From assembly GCA_027943245.1 (NCBI GenBank), contig JANDJZ010000936.1, positions 1-19,987 of the forward strand: 19,987 bases of DNA, read 5' to 3'. Numbering within the stretch: position 1 is the stretch's first letter; each line of letters opens with the position of its first letter. This document shows, piece after piece, positions 1 to 10,705 of this stretch. Origin of the DNA: Acanthamoeba sp. SK_2022b (lineage: Eukaryota; Discosea; Longamoebia; Acanthamoebidae). The position numbers and the translations under genes were made by a program. The notes under the pieces were generated by a model. The model saw nothing but the letters and a program-made list of their open reading frames with translations. It had not been told where the DNA came from and made no database searches.

Positions 1-2
1 AA

Positions 3-27
3 ACACACACACACACACACACACACA
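3..27. repeat. (AC)n microsatellite
   Basis: Pure dinucleotide repeat at the window edge, in what appears to be an intron of the LRR-ARM gene. Confidence 0.95.
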
Positions 28-68
28 ATGACCGCACGTTGCTGACACGTGGGGTTCGGCTGGGGTAG

Positions 69-1391
69 CGTGATGTCCGTTATTTGTTGGAAGGAGGAGT
101 TCGAGGATTTGGCACGAAGCAGCCAAGGCCTCACAAGCCTCGACCTCTACTACCTCCACAACCTAACAAGGTATAGCTTCTTCACACACAGCACACAGCA
201 CACAGCAAAACTAATTGTTACCACCGACAACGAACAGCTCGTTCGTGGATCAATTTTTGTCCGAGTGTAAGCACCTGCGTCGACTCCGGCTACCATGCCT
301 CACGCCCTACGCCGTCAAGAAATCAAGCAAGCGACGGTTCGTCCTCTTTTCTTTTTCTATTTTCTTCTCTTTTTTAATTATTATAATAAATGAAACCCAC
401 CCGTGAGCAGTGCCGAGGACGGGGACGTCGGAAAGCAGCCGATCGAGGGCGGCGGCATCACGTACTCGGACGAGGTGCTCAAGAAATGGGCCCACAAATA
501 CTCGAGCTCCTTTGCCCAACTCGAGGTGCGCCAACCGCGTTGGCTGTGTCGTGCGCCTGTGCATCCTGTGCGCGTGCATGCAACGCAACGGCTAATCTTC
601 ACGTGGAATCGAATGGTCGCGTAGGAACTGCACATGGACGGATACAGCAATCTCACCTACTCGAGCATGCTGCCGCTGGTCGAGACGTTCAAGTCGCTGC
701 GCGTGCTCCACCTTGAGGTGACGCATCTCTCTCTCTCTCTCTCTCTCTACACCCAACACCGAGCGCGCGCACGCGCACACATACACACGTCAATCAAACC
801 GGAGACGCTAACGCTAAATCGCTGCCCTTGGCATGCAGAACAACCGAGGGCTGGACGACCGGTGTCTGATCAAGCTCACTTCGCACTGCACTTGGCTGAC
901 CACCCTACACCTGGCACACTGTGTAAATATCGGGTACACCGCCAACCTTGCGTTCGCATCGCGATGACACGCAACCCCCCACATTTGAGTTGGCCTGTCA
1001 CTCACGTCAGTGACGCACGCAGGGATGCCTCGCTGACCGTCGTTGCCCGAACCTGCCCGCAATTGAGCATACTCAACGTGGCTCTCACCAAGATCGGCGG
1101 TATATTATTTCATATTTGTATATTATTTATTATTATCTCTTCAGCCATAAACTGCGTGGCTAACCGGGCGAACATTGTCGTGCGCCAAAAGGCGGGGGCG
1201 TGGAGGCGATCGCGCAGCACTGTCGGCAGCTGCGGGAGCTGTCGTTGGGCTGCCCCTTCCGCGTGCGCGACGACGTGCTCAAGAACCTCATCTACAACTC
1301 CTTCGTCAGCCTCAAGAAGCTGGCCCTCTTCCGCGCCGCCAAGGCGCAGCTCAAGTACTCCATCAACGCCGCCCGCACCAAAGGCATCCAG

Positions 1392-1451
<60 letters not shown>

Positions 1452-2758
1452 CGCATGCTCATGTGCGATCACGTGTGATAGGTGGAGTTTGATCGCAACA
1501 CGATGCTGCCGGCCTACGCGGCCAAGAAGTGCCCCGAGGCCAAGAAGCAGGAGATCAAGCGGGTCATCCGCCGCCTCTTCTCCGAAGACATCACCGAACA
1601 GGCCGGGGCCCTGCGGTACGCCCGCCCGACTCCCCCCCCCCCGAGCCAATCATCGATGTCTTACTTTCCCAACCACAACCACACAACAACAATAACAACC
1701 ACAACCACAACCACAACCACAACCACAACCACTACCACTACCACAACACGTACACAGGTTACTGGCCTACGAGTACTTTGTGCCATTCGATTCGCCGAGA
1801 GCAGGTAAACAACAACCAACAACAATTCAACGCAACCTGCCCATTCGGTATTAATGTGGTGATGATGTTGGGGGGGGGGTAAACAGAGGACAACAAGCGC
1901 TACTTTGCCAAGTTGGGCGGCATCCCACGCCTCTTGAAGCTCATGGGGGCGGGCAACCACCACGAGGTGCGCATCAAGGCCACCAAGGCCGTGTGGAACT
2001 TTGCCGGGACCGAAGAGCTCCAACGCCTCCTGCTCGGCGAAGGCGTCTTGGGGCCCATCACCGATTCCCTGCAAGCGGTCATTCCCGAGCTGCAGGAGGC
2101 GAGCGCCGGCGCCCTGTGGCCCTACCTCGAATTCGGTACGCACACGCACACACGCACACGTGCACGCGCACGCACGCACACACGCACGTACAGCTCTCAT
2201 GCGGTGTATTGCATCACGCAGAGGACGTGGGGGAGAAGGCCCTGGAGTTGGGCGTGGTGGAGGCCCTGCTGCCCATCATCAACACGGCCAAGGTGCAGCC
2301 ACGCTGGCACATGCTCGGTTGTCTCGTCTCCATCGCCGAAAACGGTTCGTTGCTTTATTTTTAAATTTATTTTATATTTTTTATTTATATTTTATTTACA
2401 TTTGCTCTCCCTCGTATTGTGTAGTGAGTTGCGCCAAGGAAATGATGGCCAAGGGGGCTGCTCGGATCTCTGAATACTGCTCCAACCCCGAAGAACTGCT
2501 CATCACCAGGCACGACCCAAAGACAAAACAAAAATCAAAGCAAAAGCGATGATGGTGTGCTGACATCCAAGTCGTCGAATCCGCAGATATTTGTCGGCAG
2601 TCACGCTGGGCTTCCTCTCCCTGGACAGCTTCCTGGAGGACGACCTCATCGACGACGGCGCTCTGGAGAAGATCGAGAACTTCATGTTCGAGGCCAAGTC
2701 GCCCGAGGCCGTCGCCTCCAGCGAAGACGCGGTTACCAACGACCAGGTACATGCCGCC

Positions 2759-2808
<50 letters not shown>

Positions 2809-3587
2809 GCACGCAAGCACGCCACTGATGTGGGTTTGACGATCATACGACAGGGAGTCAAGTGGAAGTTCGTTAGACCGTTCCTGAGGCTCACCTATTC
2901 ACGACACCCGCCTGTCCAAAGGCTGGGCGCGTTCGCGCTGGCCGTCTTATCCAAGCGACGTACGTCGTAGCACGCCCGCGGCACAAGCAGTATGTCAGGT
3001 CGCGTTGACTAACGCAATGCCCCGTGGAATATCGTCAAAACAGCGGTCAATGTGAAGACGATGGTGGAGGAGGGGCTCCTGGGCAGGCTCGTGTGCTTGT
3101 CGTGGTCGCATGACTCGCGGCTCCGTGGCCTCGTCGCCATTACACTCAAAGCCATCTACGACAAATACGACGTACGTCACTGCATTTTTATTCTATTTTA
3201 TTACATTTATTTTCATCTTTGCTTACCCCGACGCGGTGCAGGCGACTATCGGCAAGTCGATATCCATTGTGCCCACACTCGAGCAGATCGCCATCCACGC
3301 CGTTCAGGTACCCGTCCGCCCTAATTGGATTGCACATATCACACACCACACACTGACACCTCACTACTGTGCAGCATGACGGCAACCTGTGCGGGCTCAG
3401 CGCGTGGCTCTCGACGCCCGAGGGAATGAAGCTTCCCGAGGCCCTCCGGCAGCGGATGGAGGTCAAGGTCCTCCTCGCCAGCCGGCAGAACCTCGAGAAG
3501 AAGGTCGTGTACCGCGGCGGCCCTCTCTCCCCATTCTCCGCTTTTGTAAAACAAATCAATAAATCAAGTACAAATGAGAAATTGTAG
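69..3587 (+). CDS. Leucine-rich repeat plus armadillo repeat protein (5' truncated, 17 visible exons)
   Basis: Visible exons: about 69 or 94-170, 238-336, 411-525, 625-717, 839-933, 1023-1099, 1192-1391, 1482-1615, 1758-1804, 1887-2135, 2222-2344, 2425-2509, 2587-2746, 2854-2959, 3044-3171, 3242-3307 and 3375-3587 (stop TAG). Phases agree at every junction. Exons up to 1391 encode cysteine-containing leucine-rich repeats of the AMN1/FBXL kind (LTSLDLYYLHNLT, CTWLTTLHLAHCVNIGDASL, CRQLRELSLGC). Exons 1887-2344 read as armadillo repeats (GGIPRLLKLM, VRIKATKAVWNFAG, VPE-type helices); later exons are helical, probably more ARM/HEAT repeats. Such proteins are usually cytosolic or nuclear scaffolds, and LRR plus ARM recalls F-box/ARM adaptors such as plant ARABIDILLO, but no F-box is visible because the start lies outside the window. 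The first acceptor (exon at 69 or 94) is uncertain. Intron 2510-2586 has a GC donor. An AATAAA lies at 3558-3563, inside the last codons. The next gene starts 55 nt downstream. Confidence 0.8.
726..748. repeat. (CT)n microsatellite
   Basis: Pure CT run in the intron after exon 4 of the LRR-ARM gene, starting eight bases past the donor. Confidence 0.9.
1394..1450. repeat. (AC)n microsatellite starting at a splice donor
   Basis: The repeat begins inside the donor itself (CAG|GTACACAC) and fills about 60% of the intron 1392-1481. Confidence 0.95.
1675..1750. repeat. (AACCAC)n and related AAC/ACC repeat
   Basis: Imperfect hexanucleotide tract in the intron 1616-1757 of the LRR-ARM gene. It is preceded by a C run at 1632-1641. 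Confidence 0.9.
2136..2192. repeat. Imperfect CACACG/CA repeat
   Basis: Alternating purine-pyrimidine tract filling much of intron 2136-2221 of the LRR-ARM gene, beginning at the donor. Confidence 0.8.
2510..2586 (+). other. GC-AG intron in the LRR-ARM gene
   Basis: Only joining CACCAG|GCACGA to the acceptor CCGCAG keeps phase 2 and yields a continuous reading (LLITRYLSAVTLGFL). No GT donor in the right phase lies nearby. The intron is 77 nt. Confidence 0.7.
2760..2806. repeat. (CA)n microsatellite
   Basis: Pure CA run in the intron 2747-2853 of the LRR-ARM gene, close to its donor. Confidence 0.95.
3558..3563 (+). promoter_or_regulatory. Possible poly(A) signal AATAAA
   Basis: AATAAA lies 21 nt before the stop of the LRR-ARM gene and about 80 nt before the next start codon. 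It is the only copy near this gene end, so it may work from within the coding sequence; its function is inferred. Confidence 0.3.
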
Positions 3588-3642
3588 ACAAAGCACGCGA
3601 AAACAGTACACGCGTCTTTGTTGAACATTTCCACCATCAGCC

Positions 3643-6600
3643 ATGGAAAAGGAGAGCTTCACCATTGTGTCCCCGACAGGAAAGAGTGTTGTGTTTGCTC
3701 TGGGCGCAAACCTCAAGGCGATCCTGTTTTTCGTAAAAGGCGATGCCCTGGTGGACGAGGCCGGAAGAGTAATCTTACAAGAGGACTACGTTCCAGCTCC
3801 GGGAACTACCCACCACGCCGTACGGCGTACGTCTGCACAGGCCGCTGCTTGATATGTATCATTCATTGATCAGTGTCTCCTAGGTCTAGCTTGGTCTGAG
3901 GTGAACGAAGTTCCAGTCCAACTTACCAAAACCGAGGAGGTTTCTGTAAAGCCAAGGATCTCTGTGGTCGGGCAAGAGTACGGGCGGGCATCAAACTCTA
4001 GCCCCACTGAGGGGATCACAGAGCAGGAGAATATCTCGGAAGTCCTTCTCAAGGAGTTGTGTATTCACACACCAATTGTAGAGGAAGCTGGAGCTAAGAT
4101 TGCCACTCGGCTGAAGAACGAAGCCCTGAGCTGGGTAGTAGCTCTGTTTCAACACCGCCGATTCCGCTTGCCTATGCGACTCAAGAAGAGAGTGGACATG
4201 CCCCAGAGCACTCTGGTACAGTCACCACAGTCTTTTCTTGTGAGTGGCACATAGTTCATTACTTGCATCCGAACCCAGGATAAGTTGCACCTCGAGTTTA
4301 AGGATGGCGAGTACCTGTTGGACTTCACAGACGCGTTTTGCTTCTCTACAACGGATGGAGACTTCTGCTCTTGCCTGGATCAGCTGGTTCGACTCATGCG
4401 CAATGGTGTGCAGACGAAGCAGGCGAGCAAGACAGCGCGTGATGACGGTTCCTTCGAAATGGAACGGAACGTGTGGCTCTATTCGTGCTTCATGGTTGGA
4501 TGTTCGGACAACCTCGAGCGAGCCTGGTATGATTTTTCGTTGGTCCATTCTCCACCCTTTCGTCTCATCTGCACCACAAGTAGGCGAAGATCTGTCGTAG
4601 ATCGGCACTTCCCTAGAACCGCTTTCGACTTGCGCGAAGAGGTTGCACCAAAAAAGAAGATGCAAAGCTCCACGAAGACGTGGCAACCAGATGGCATCAT
4701 CGGCTACACGCCGTCCGTTCTGGCGATGTACTCTGAAGCGGAGAGATACCGTCTCTCCGAGGGAGTCTACCTCGGGCTTGTTACCATCTACCACAAGAAA
4801 TCAGCGAAGGATCTTTCAGACATGTACGTGGTCATCCGTGACGCGCTCTGACTTTTGCGCCGTTGGGTGAACGCATCTGATCGGGTTGGCTTCAGCAACA
4901 TGCTGTGCTATGACATGCGCCTAATCTGCGAGAGGCAGATCGCTCTCGGCATTTGTCATCCGCTCTCGTTCGGCATCTACTGGGCCGGCAGTCGATTCAT
5001 GCTCTTCTGCATGGAGGCTGTAGACACTTGGTTTTGTCCACACCTGCTTCTTCAGCTTTGCGCCACTGCACGTAAACCTCTCCATATCGTGATTATCTAT
5101 GCGTAGCCACACTCATTGCTCCGTACAGATGACCACCTCATCCTTATCTTCCGAGCGACATGGTACCTACGGCTTCATGGACTGCAGATCGCCCATCTGG
5201 CCCGACAGGGCCGGGAGCAGTGCATCAAAGAGGCCAACGTTTACATCGTTTCGAAGCGAGAAGAAGTCAACAAGAGCGACATTGATCGAGACACAGGCGG
5301 AGGCAGTGGAGGAAGCGGTGGTGGTAAAAAAGGAGGCGGTAACAGGAGCGACAGCAGAGGTGGCAGCGGAAACAGCGTAAAAGGTGTTAGCAAAAGGCGG
5401 GGAGACCGCGGAGCCTCTTCTCTGCAGCACGTCCAGACCTCATCGGAAGACAAGGCCGCGATCGGGTCTGGGAGGATACCCAATGGTCGTCTGGTGACAG
5501 CCAAACATCCAAGCCGCCGAGGAAGCACGATCACTTATGAGATGCTCTCCAAGACCGTGAGTAAGGTAGGCAGACTTGGTTGACATCTCCCTGTTTATGT
5601 ACTACCATCTGCAGATGGTATGGTTTATTCCTATCTTCAGGGACGCAGAACAAAGTTGCAGATGGCGCGGAACACGCGTACAGGAGAGATGGTCGTGCTC
5701 AAGTGGTGGCGTAGAGATCGTACCTTTGAGTCGCTGGACGTCGAAGAAACTGCTCTACGCCGGCTGAGGGGCTGCTCAGGTGTGGTGAAGCTACTCGACA
5801 GGGCCTACGACCCCGTCAAAAGCCGGAGCGTACTCGTGCTGGAACACGTCGATGGCATTGCTTCCTACATGTTCGCAGGCATTGTGACACTTGCTCGCCT
5901 ACGCTTTATCTTCCACCAGTTGTTCTCGGTGTGTTGGCCTGCTTGCCGTGTTGCATTTTACTCCTCTTTAACTCACATGATCACGGTAGGTCCTTCGCGA
6001 GTGCCAGCGCCATCATGTTGTACATCACGACGTGAAGCCCGACAACGTGATGCTCACCCACGACATGGCACATACAGCCATCTTCTTCTCCTCCCGTTAC
6101 CAGGCCTTCCTTTCTTATACAGTTCTTTCAACAGCGTGTGGTGCTGATTGACTTTGATCACGCCCTGTTTACGGATAAGCCCAACCACCATGAGAGCCGC
6201 AAGACCTGTACCCCGGGCTATACTCCGCCTGAGCTGGTGAATCCGGATGGGCCCATCGATCGCAATCTCGTGGATGTGTGGAGCGCGGGCATTATGCTCG
6301 TCTTCTTTGTACCTTACCCTCAGTCCTAACTCCCATCTTGCAATCGACGGCCTGCTCATAGCACTCTTCAGATGTTATGGATGGTTCCACTCTCGGACTC
6401 GGCCGCATACATCCTCGTCAACCGACTGCACTCTGCTCCCCATGGCCGAGTTCGTGAGCACATGACCATGTGGGTCGACACTGCAACAATGTACATTGAG
6501 TCCCGTACAACGCATCGCCAGTTTGTATCTCCTCACGCTTCTCTCGCGCAACAGAGCCGAATTGCAGGACATCAAGTTGTTCGGCCAGGTTACAGAAGAC

Positions 6601-6735
6601 CCCTGGAAGGCTCCTCCCTGGTGCAACGAGGAAGGGCTCGCCCTCGCGCGTGCCCTCCTGGCCGTGAGGCCCAAAGAAAGGCTCACCCTGGACCAGGCGC
6701 TGCGCCATCCGTTTCTGATTCCTGCTTGCTTTTGA
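3643..6735 (+). CDS. Crinkler-like protein: PD-(D/E)XK-like region fused to a protein kinase domain
   Basis: Exons: 3643-3826, 3884-4239, 4279-4823, 4896-5019, 5107-5560, 5615-5928, 5990-6067, 6135-6308, 6372-6490 and 6555-6735; about 842 aa. The exon 4/5 junction could instead be 5035/5129, and exon 9 is the least certain. Residues 1-60 form a small strand-rich domain, possibly ubiquitin-like. Residues 90-400 resemble a restriction-endonuclease fold, with PDG at 317-319 followed by SEAE at 332-335, where an ExK would be expected. Residues 430-475 are a Gly/Ser/Lys-rich linker. From about 556 there is a kinase: VVLK (K584), helix C Glu near 598, HHDVKPDN (D673), DFD (691-693), PPE (717-718), DVWSAG (732-737) and a closing PKERLTLDQALRHPFL. 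Ubl header plus nuclease plus kinase is a known Crinkler (CRN/CR) architecture; the assignment here is inference. It could also be described simply as a Cdc7-like kinase with an unknown N-terminus. Intron 6068-6134 has a GC donor; intron 4240-4278 is only 39 nt. Confidence 0.72.
6068..6134 (+). other. GC-AG intron inside the kinase domain
   Basis: The exon with HHDVKPDNVML must join the exon with RVVLIDFD. The only in-phase donor is GACATG|GCACAT, giving a 67-nt intron ending CAACAG and the expected spacing between the HxD and DFx motifs. Confidence 0.7.
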
Positions 6736-6842
6736 TTCCACCCCACTTCGCAATTGCTATGGCGAGCTCCACAGGCGTATTGGCGCCAAAATCAGTTCTA
6801 TACAAATGTGATGGATAGCGTGTGCAGATGCGCTGCGTTGGC

Positions 6843-7148
6843 CTAGCCCTGCTTGCCCTTCCCGTCGGCATCGTCGTCTTCGTCGCTGTCGCCGGCGATC
6901 GAGTAATTGGCCTCGCCGAGCGTGGTTGTATGCTCCTGTTCTGCGACGTCGCCGTCGTCGGCGCTCACGGGCGAGTAGACTTCGGTCCGCTTGCGGTAGC
7001 CGCTCTCGAGTTCGCTCAGCTCTTGCCCATCGGCCGCGCTGCCTCCGTCGGCCTTGGCGGGCGTGGCCGAGCCGCGCCACAAGAGCATGAACTCCTTCTT
7101 GATGAGCGCCATCGCCACGGTCGGCGCCATGATGCTGGGCACTGCAGT

Positions 7149-7226
<78 letters not shown>

Positions 7227-8745
7227 ATGTCAGCGTTCGAACTGTAACAGTGGCGCACGCTCACACGGTGGGGGGCCTACCCAAATACAGCAGGGCGGGC
7301 TGGGCGGTTTGCAGGAGGATGAGCATGACGTAGGTCCACACGAACCCGATCGCGTACGAGATCAGGCCCTGCCCCCCCCCCGCACACACATCAGACATAC
7401 GCATCGCACAAGGATCACTTCAGACTCGTGGGGACGCCGTACGACGCGGAAGTAGCCAGTGAACGCCCAGGTCCTCCATTGGTTGCGGTTGTATTCGAAC
7501 CGGTAGAGGAAGGCCAGGTACAGGCCGGGCAGGATCTGGTAACGTATGGTCGACCAGCGATAAAGATACGTATACGTCAGAGAGAGAGAGAGAGAGAGCA
7601 GCGAGAGCAGCGAGATTGGTTTGTGAAGAGGAGGAGAGGAGGCTGTGTACGATGTCGCCCATCCCCAGGATGGAGTAGCCCTTGAGAACGATGCGCGGGA
7701 TGATCAAAATAATGGGGAGCGACGGCAAGCTGGTAGCCACGTGGACCCTGCGAGAGAAAAAAATAATTAAATAAGAATTGAATATAGTGAACAAAAAGAT
7801 TAAAAAAGCAAAAGAAAAGGGTTGGTTGCGTACATGACGTTTTTGCCAAAGAAGTGGACCGAGAAGAAGACCCAGAAGACGTCGTAGAAGAAGAACAGCC
7901 ACAACACGACGCTGGCGATCATCAAATTGGGCAGTCGGAGGAAGGCCATGGCCGTGATGCCCAGACAGAGCGCCAGTGCTGGATAAGCGCATTGATGGAT
8001 GGCGTGCGCTTAGACTCGAAGGCCATGCACATTTTAAATAAATAGATAAATAAATAGATAAATAAAAACAAACATACCATCGGTGAGAAGCCAGTAGCGC
8101 GTGACGAGCCAGGCGATCACGAGGCCCAGCGCGACCGGCATGCCCATCAACGTCGCAGTCGGGAACCGCTCAGACCAGAACCACAACACTCTGTGTGTGT
8201 GTGTGTGTGTGTGTGCCCACGCAATCCAATCCCCATCCATGTGAGCTTAACACGTCGCTGAGTCGCACTGGGCTGGTGGACGCTGGGTTACTTGTAGGAG
8301 GGAGCGAGGCGGAGCAGGCGGACGAGGACGGCGCAGAGCGGGCTGAGCGTGTAGGTGACCGAGACGAAGGCGGAGAGGGTGAAGAGGCCCACGAGGAGCA
8401 GGCTGAGCTGGTCGAGGAAGTAGAAGAGGACGACCAGCATGACCGAGCCGATGACCGGCAACAGGACCGCCATGTAGATCTTGAGCTCGTTGGCCTCGCG
8501 CACCTCGGGGCTCTGCTGCTGCGACTGCAAGACGAAGAAGGAGAGCGAACGGGCAGCGCCCACGAACAGCGTGACCAGCACCACCACCAGGAGCAAGCCC
8601 CAGCTCGGGTCGGCCAACAGCAGCCTGATAGAGAGAACCTCAGGTCAAGATTTGGTTTTCTTATAAATGAGTTAATGGGGGAAGGTGAGGAGATTGCGAG
8701 CCAGATGGAGAACGAAGGTTGACTGTACCAAGAGTAGCCGCCCAT
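6843..8745 (-). CDS. Signal peptide peptidase family intramembrane aspartyl protease
   Basis: Exons on the minus strand: 8745-8729, 8624-8292, 8190-8078, 7978-7834, 7747-7651, 7535-7443, 7368-7281 and 7141-6843; all phases agree, giving 394 aa, close to the usual size (about 370-400). The three family signatures are present: FFFYDVFWVF (YD, D187), SILGMGDI (GxGD, D234) and AQPALLYLV (PAL, 290-292), with about nine hydrophobic segments. The family cleaves type II membrane peptides, such as leftover signal peptides, within the membrane of the ER or endosomes. The start is MGGYSW, split after 17 nt by an intron; no other Met precedes TM1. The C-terminal tail (about 310-394) is hydrophilic and Asp/Glu-rich and ends in Gly-Lys-Gln-Gly, so there is no KKxx retrieval signal. 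Intron 7 carries a long GT repeat (sense strand) next to its acceptor. The stop lies 107 nt from that of the convergent kinase gene. Confidence 0.93.
7152..7227. repeat. Compound (AC)n-(AG)n microsatellite
   Basis: About 53 nt of AC followed by about 22 nt of AG on the plus strand, inside the last intron (7280-7142) of the signal peptide peptidase gene. Confidence 0.95.
7578..7598. repeat. (AG)n microsatellite
   Basis: Plus-strand AG run in the intron 7650-7536 of the signal peptide peptidase gene; a polypyrimidine tract in the sense direction. Confidence 0.9.
8034..8069. repeat. AT-rich TAAA/TAGA tetranucleotide repeat
   Basis: Imperfect AAATAGAT/AAAT units in the intron 8077-7979 of the signal peptide peptidase gene. 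Confidence 0.85.
8191..8214. repeat. (TG)n microsatellite abutting a splice acceptor
   Basis: In the sense (minus) direction this CA run ends directly in the acceptor CACAG before exon 3 of the signal peptide peptidase gene. Confidence 0.9.
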
Positions 8746-8747
8746 GT

Positions 8748-10665
8748 TCACAACCAGGTCTCTGTGTCCTCTGTGGTCTTGCGGGCGAGAAGATAAAGGA
8801 AAAAATGAATGGAAATATGAATTGAAATTTTATTTCTTTTAGTGGGCCACTCACCAGCACCACCAGTTCCACCAGATCGAGTTGGGCCGGTATCGATAGT
8901 GCACCTTCTGTTGTTCTATCGATTTCAAAGAAAGCAAAAACCAAGTTAGTCTTGACCTTGCGTGCAGGGATGGTTGTGTTTGTTGTACTCTTTGAGAAAC
9001 TCAAGATGATGACCCACGCACCAAGCTCCTGGAGGTTGAATCGGAGACAGCGAGCGAGCAACTGCACGGTGACAGGCATGTCCTCTGGTTCGATGGGGTG
9101 CGGGGCGTGGTGCTCCTCGTCCTGCGGCTGCGAGCCCTCTGGCGGCGGGTGGGTCTTGACGTAGTCGATCTGCGCCAGGTTTCGGATGTGACTCGTGTCC
9201 AGCAGCTGCTTCAGACTCTGCCTCTCATCCTATCTCATCATTATCGCCATCACTATCATTACCATCATTACCATCACCATCATCAGCGTCAGTTATCTTT
9301 TTCATCAAGTGCGCGCACCTCGTTGAGCACCAGCTCGTCGGAGAGAAGGCACAGCATGACCTGGAGGCTCAGCAGACAGAAGACGTGCTCGAGTCGCTCG
9401 AGAATTTGGTCCAGCGCCTTCTTCGTGCCCTTGGTCAGATAGGGCTCCTTGCGCGCCGTCCGCACGTCCTGCGTCAATTGCCCCCCACCCATCATGCGTC
9501 AGGGCCACATGCGGCGACCACGGCAAGGCTCGCAGCGAGCCCCTCTGGAGAGGGGAGGGAGGGGAGCAGGCAGCCACGCACGCTCAGGAGGCCCACCAGC
9601 AGGGCGAATGCCTGTTGGGCTTCGGGGCTCGTGGGGACCGTGGAGAGGCTGCTGAACGATTCCCATATCACGCGCTCGGCAAAGAAGGTTCTGTCGACAG
9701 GCGACCACACCCGGGTGAGGCCACGGAGGAGCGACGTTGGTCACGAGCAGGCAGCAGAAGCGGCTTGGCCTGGTGATGGAGGCGCCGTACCGAGCGGTGA
9801 AGATGGATTTGACGGCCCAGCCCGACGCGATGAAGTTGACGAGAGTCGACGCGAGGACGGCGGTCGTCAGTGCGATGATGCGCACGATCAGCGTGGTGAG
9901 CACCAGCATGCGCGGCGTGTCCTTGACATTGTCCATTGGCTCGTATTCGAACAGGATCATCTGGACGCCAGACACATCGTGAGCCGCACGCAGGCACACA
10001 CCACACACAACAAGCCCACCTGGACGAAGATGGCAGAGAAGAGGCCAGAGGAGATGTCGCCCGGGGTATAGCGCTTGGCCACCAACAGAGCGTACATGGT
10101 GATACACGCCGCTACACGCAAAACGGGTGAGCAGCCCACCACACATGTCAACAACAAAACAAGAAAACAAGCGCAAGCGGTCGTGATAGGGGTCCCCAAG
10201 TGAACACGCACCTATGGGCGTCTTGAAGACGAGCCACCAGTAGAAGTCGGGGTCTGCGGGGTCGATGTAGGCGGCAGCGCTCACCGCCGTACCGATGAAC
10301 GTGCCTGTACGCACGGGTCACCTCAGCTTTGTGGGTGGTGGGGTGGTGGTGGTGGTGGTGGTGGTGGTGGTGGTGGTGGTGGTGGTGGTGGTGGTGGTGG
10401 TGGTGGTGGTGCCGACGCAATGCCATCGGTGACACGCACCGATCATGGCCGCGATCCAGATGTTGAGCCCGATGAAGAAGCCGGACGACGTGAGCGGAGA
10501 TATGCACAGGAAGGCCGTGAACACCGCAGAGAGGTGGTCCGGGTTCTTCGTGGCCCTGCCCATCCCACCATATATCCCCCGTTATCTCACACTTGCCCGC
10601 CAACAAACTGTAAACCATCGCACGCACGCGCGCGCGCACGCGCGCGCGCACACACACACACACAC

Positions 10666-10705
<40 letters not shown>

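Noticed and set aside
3..27. Telomere-like or CRISPR-like repeat at the window edge
   Set aside because: A simple AC microsatellite, the same as those in introns further on; no spacer-repeat pattern anywhere in the window.
1110..1649. Minus-strand frame with a poly-Cys-Val run
   Set aside because: It reads the CA repeat and the antisense of LRR exons; codon content and motifs support the plus strand only.
9385..10071. Plus-strand 228-codon frame
   Set aside because: Antisense to FUSC-like exons, rich in Arg/Gly, no recognisable domain, and crosses predicted introns of the real gene.
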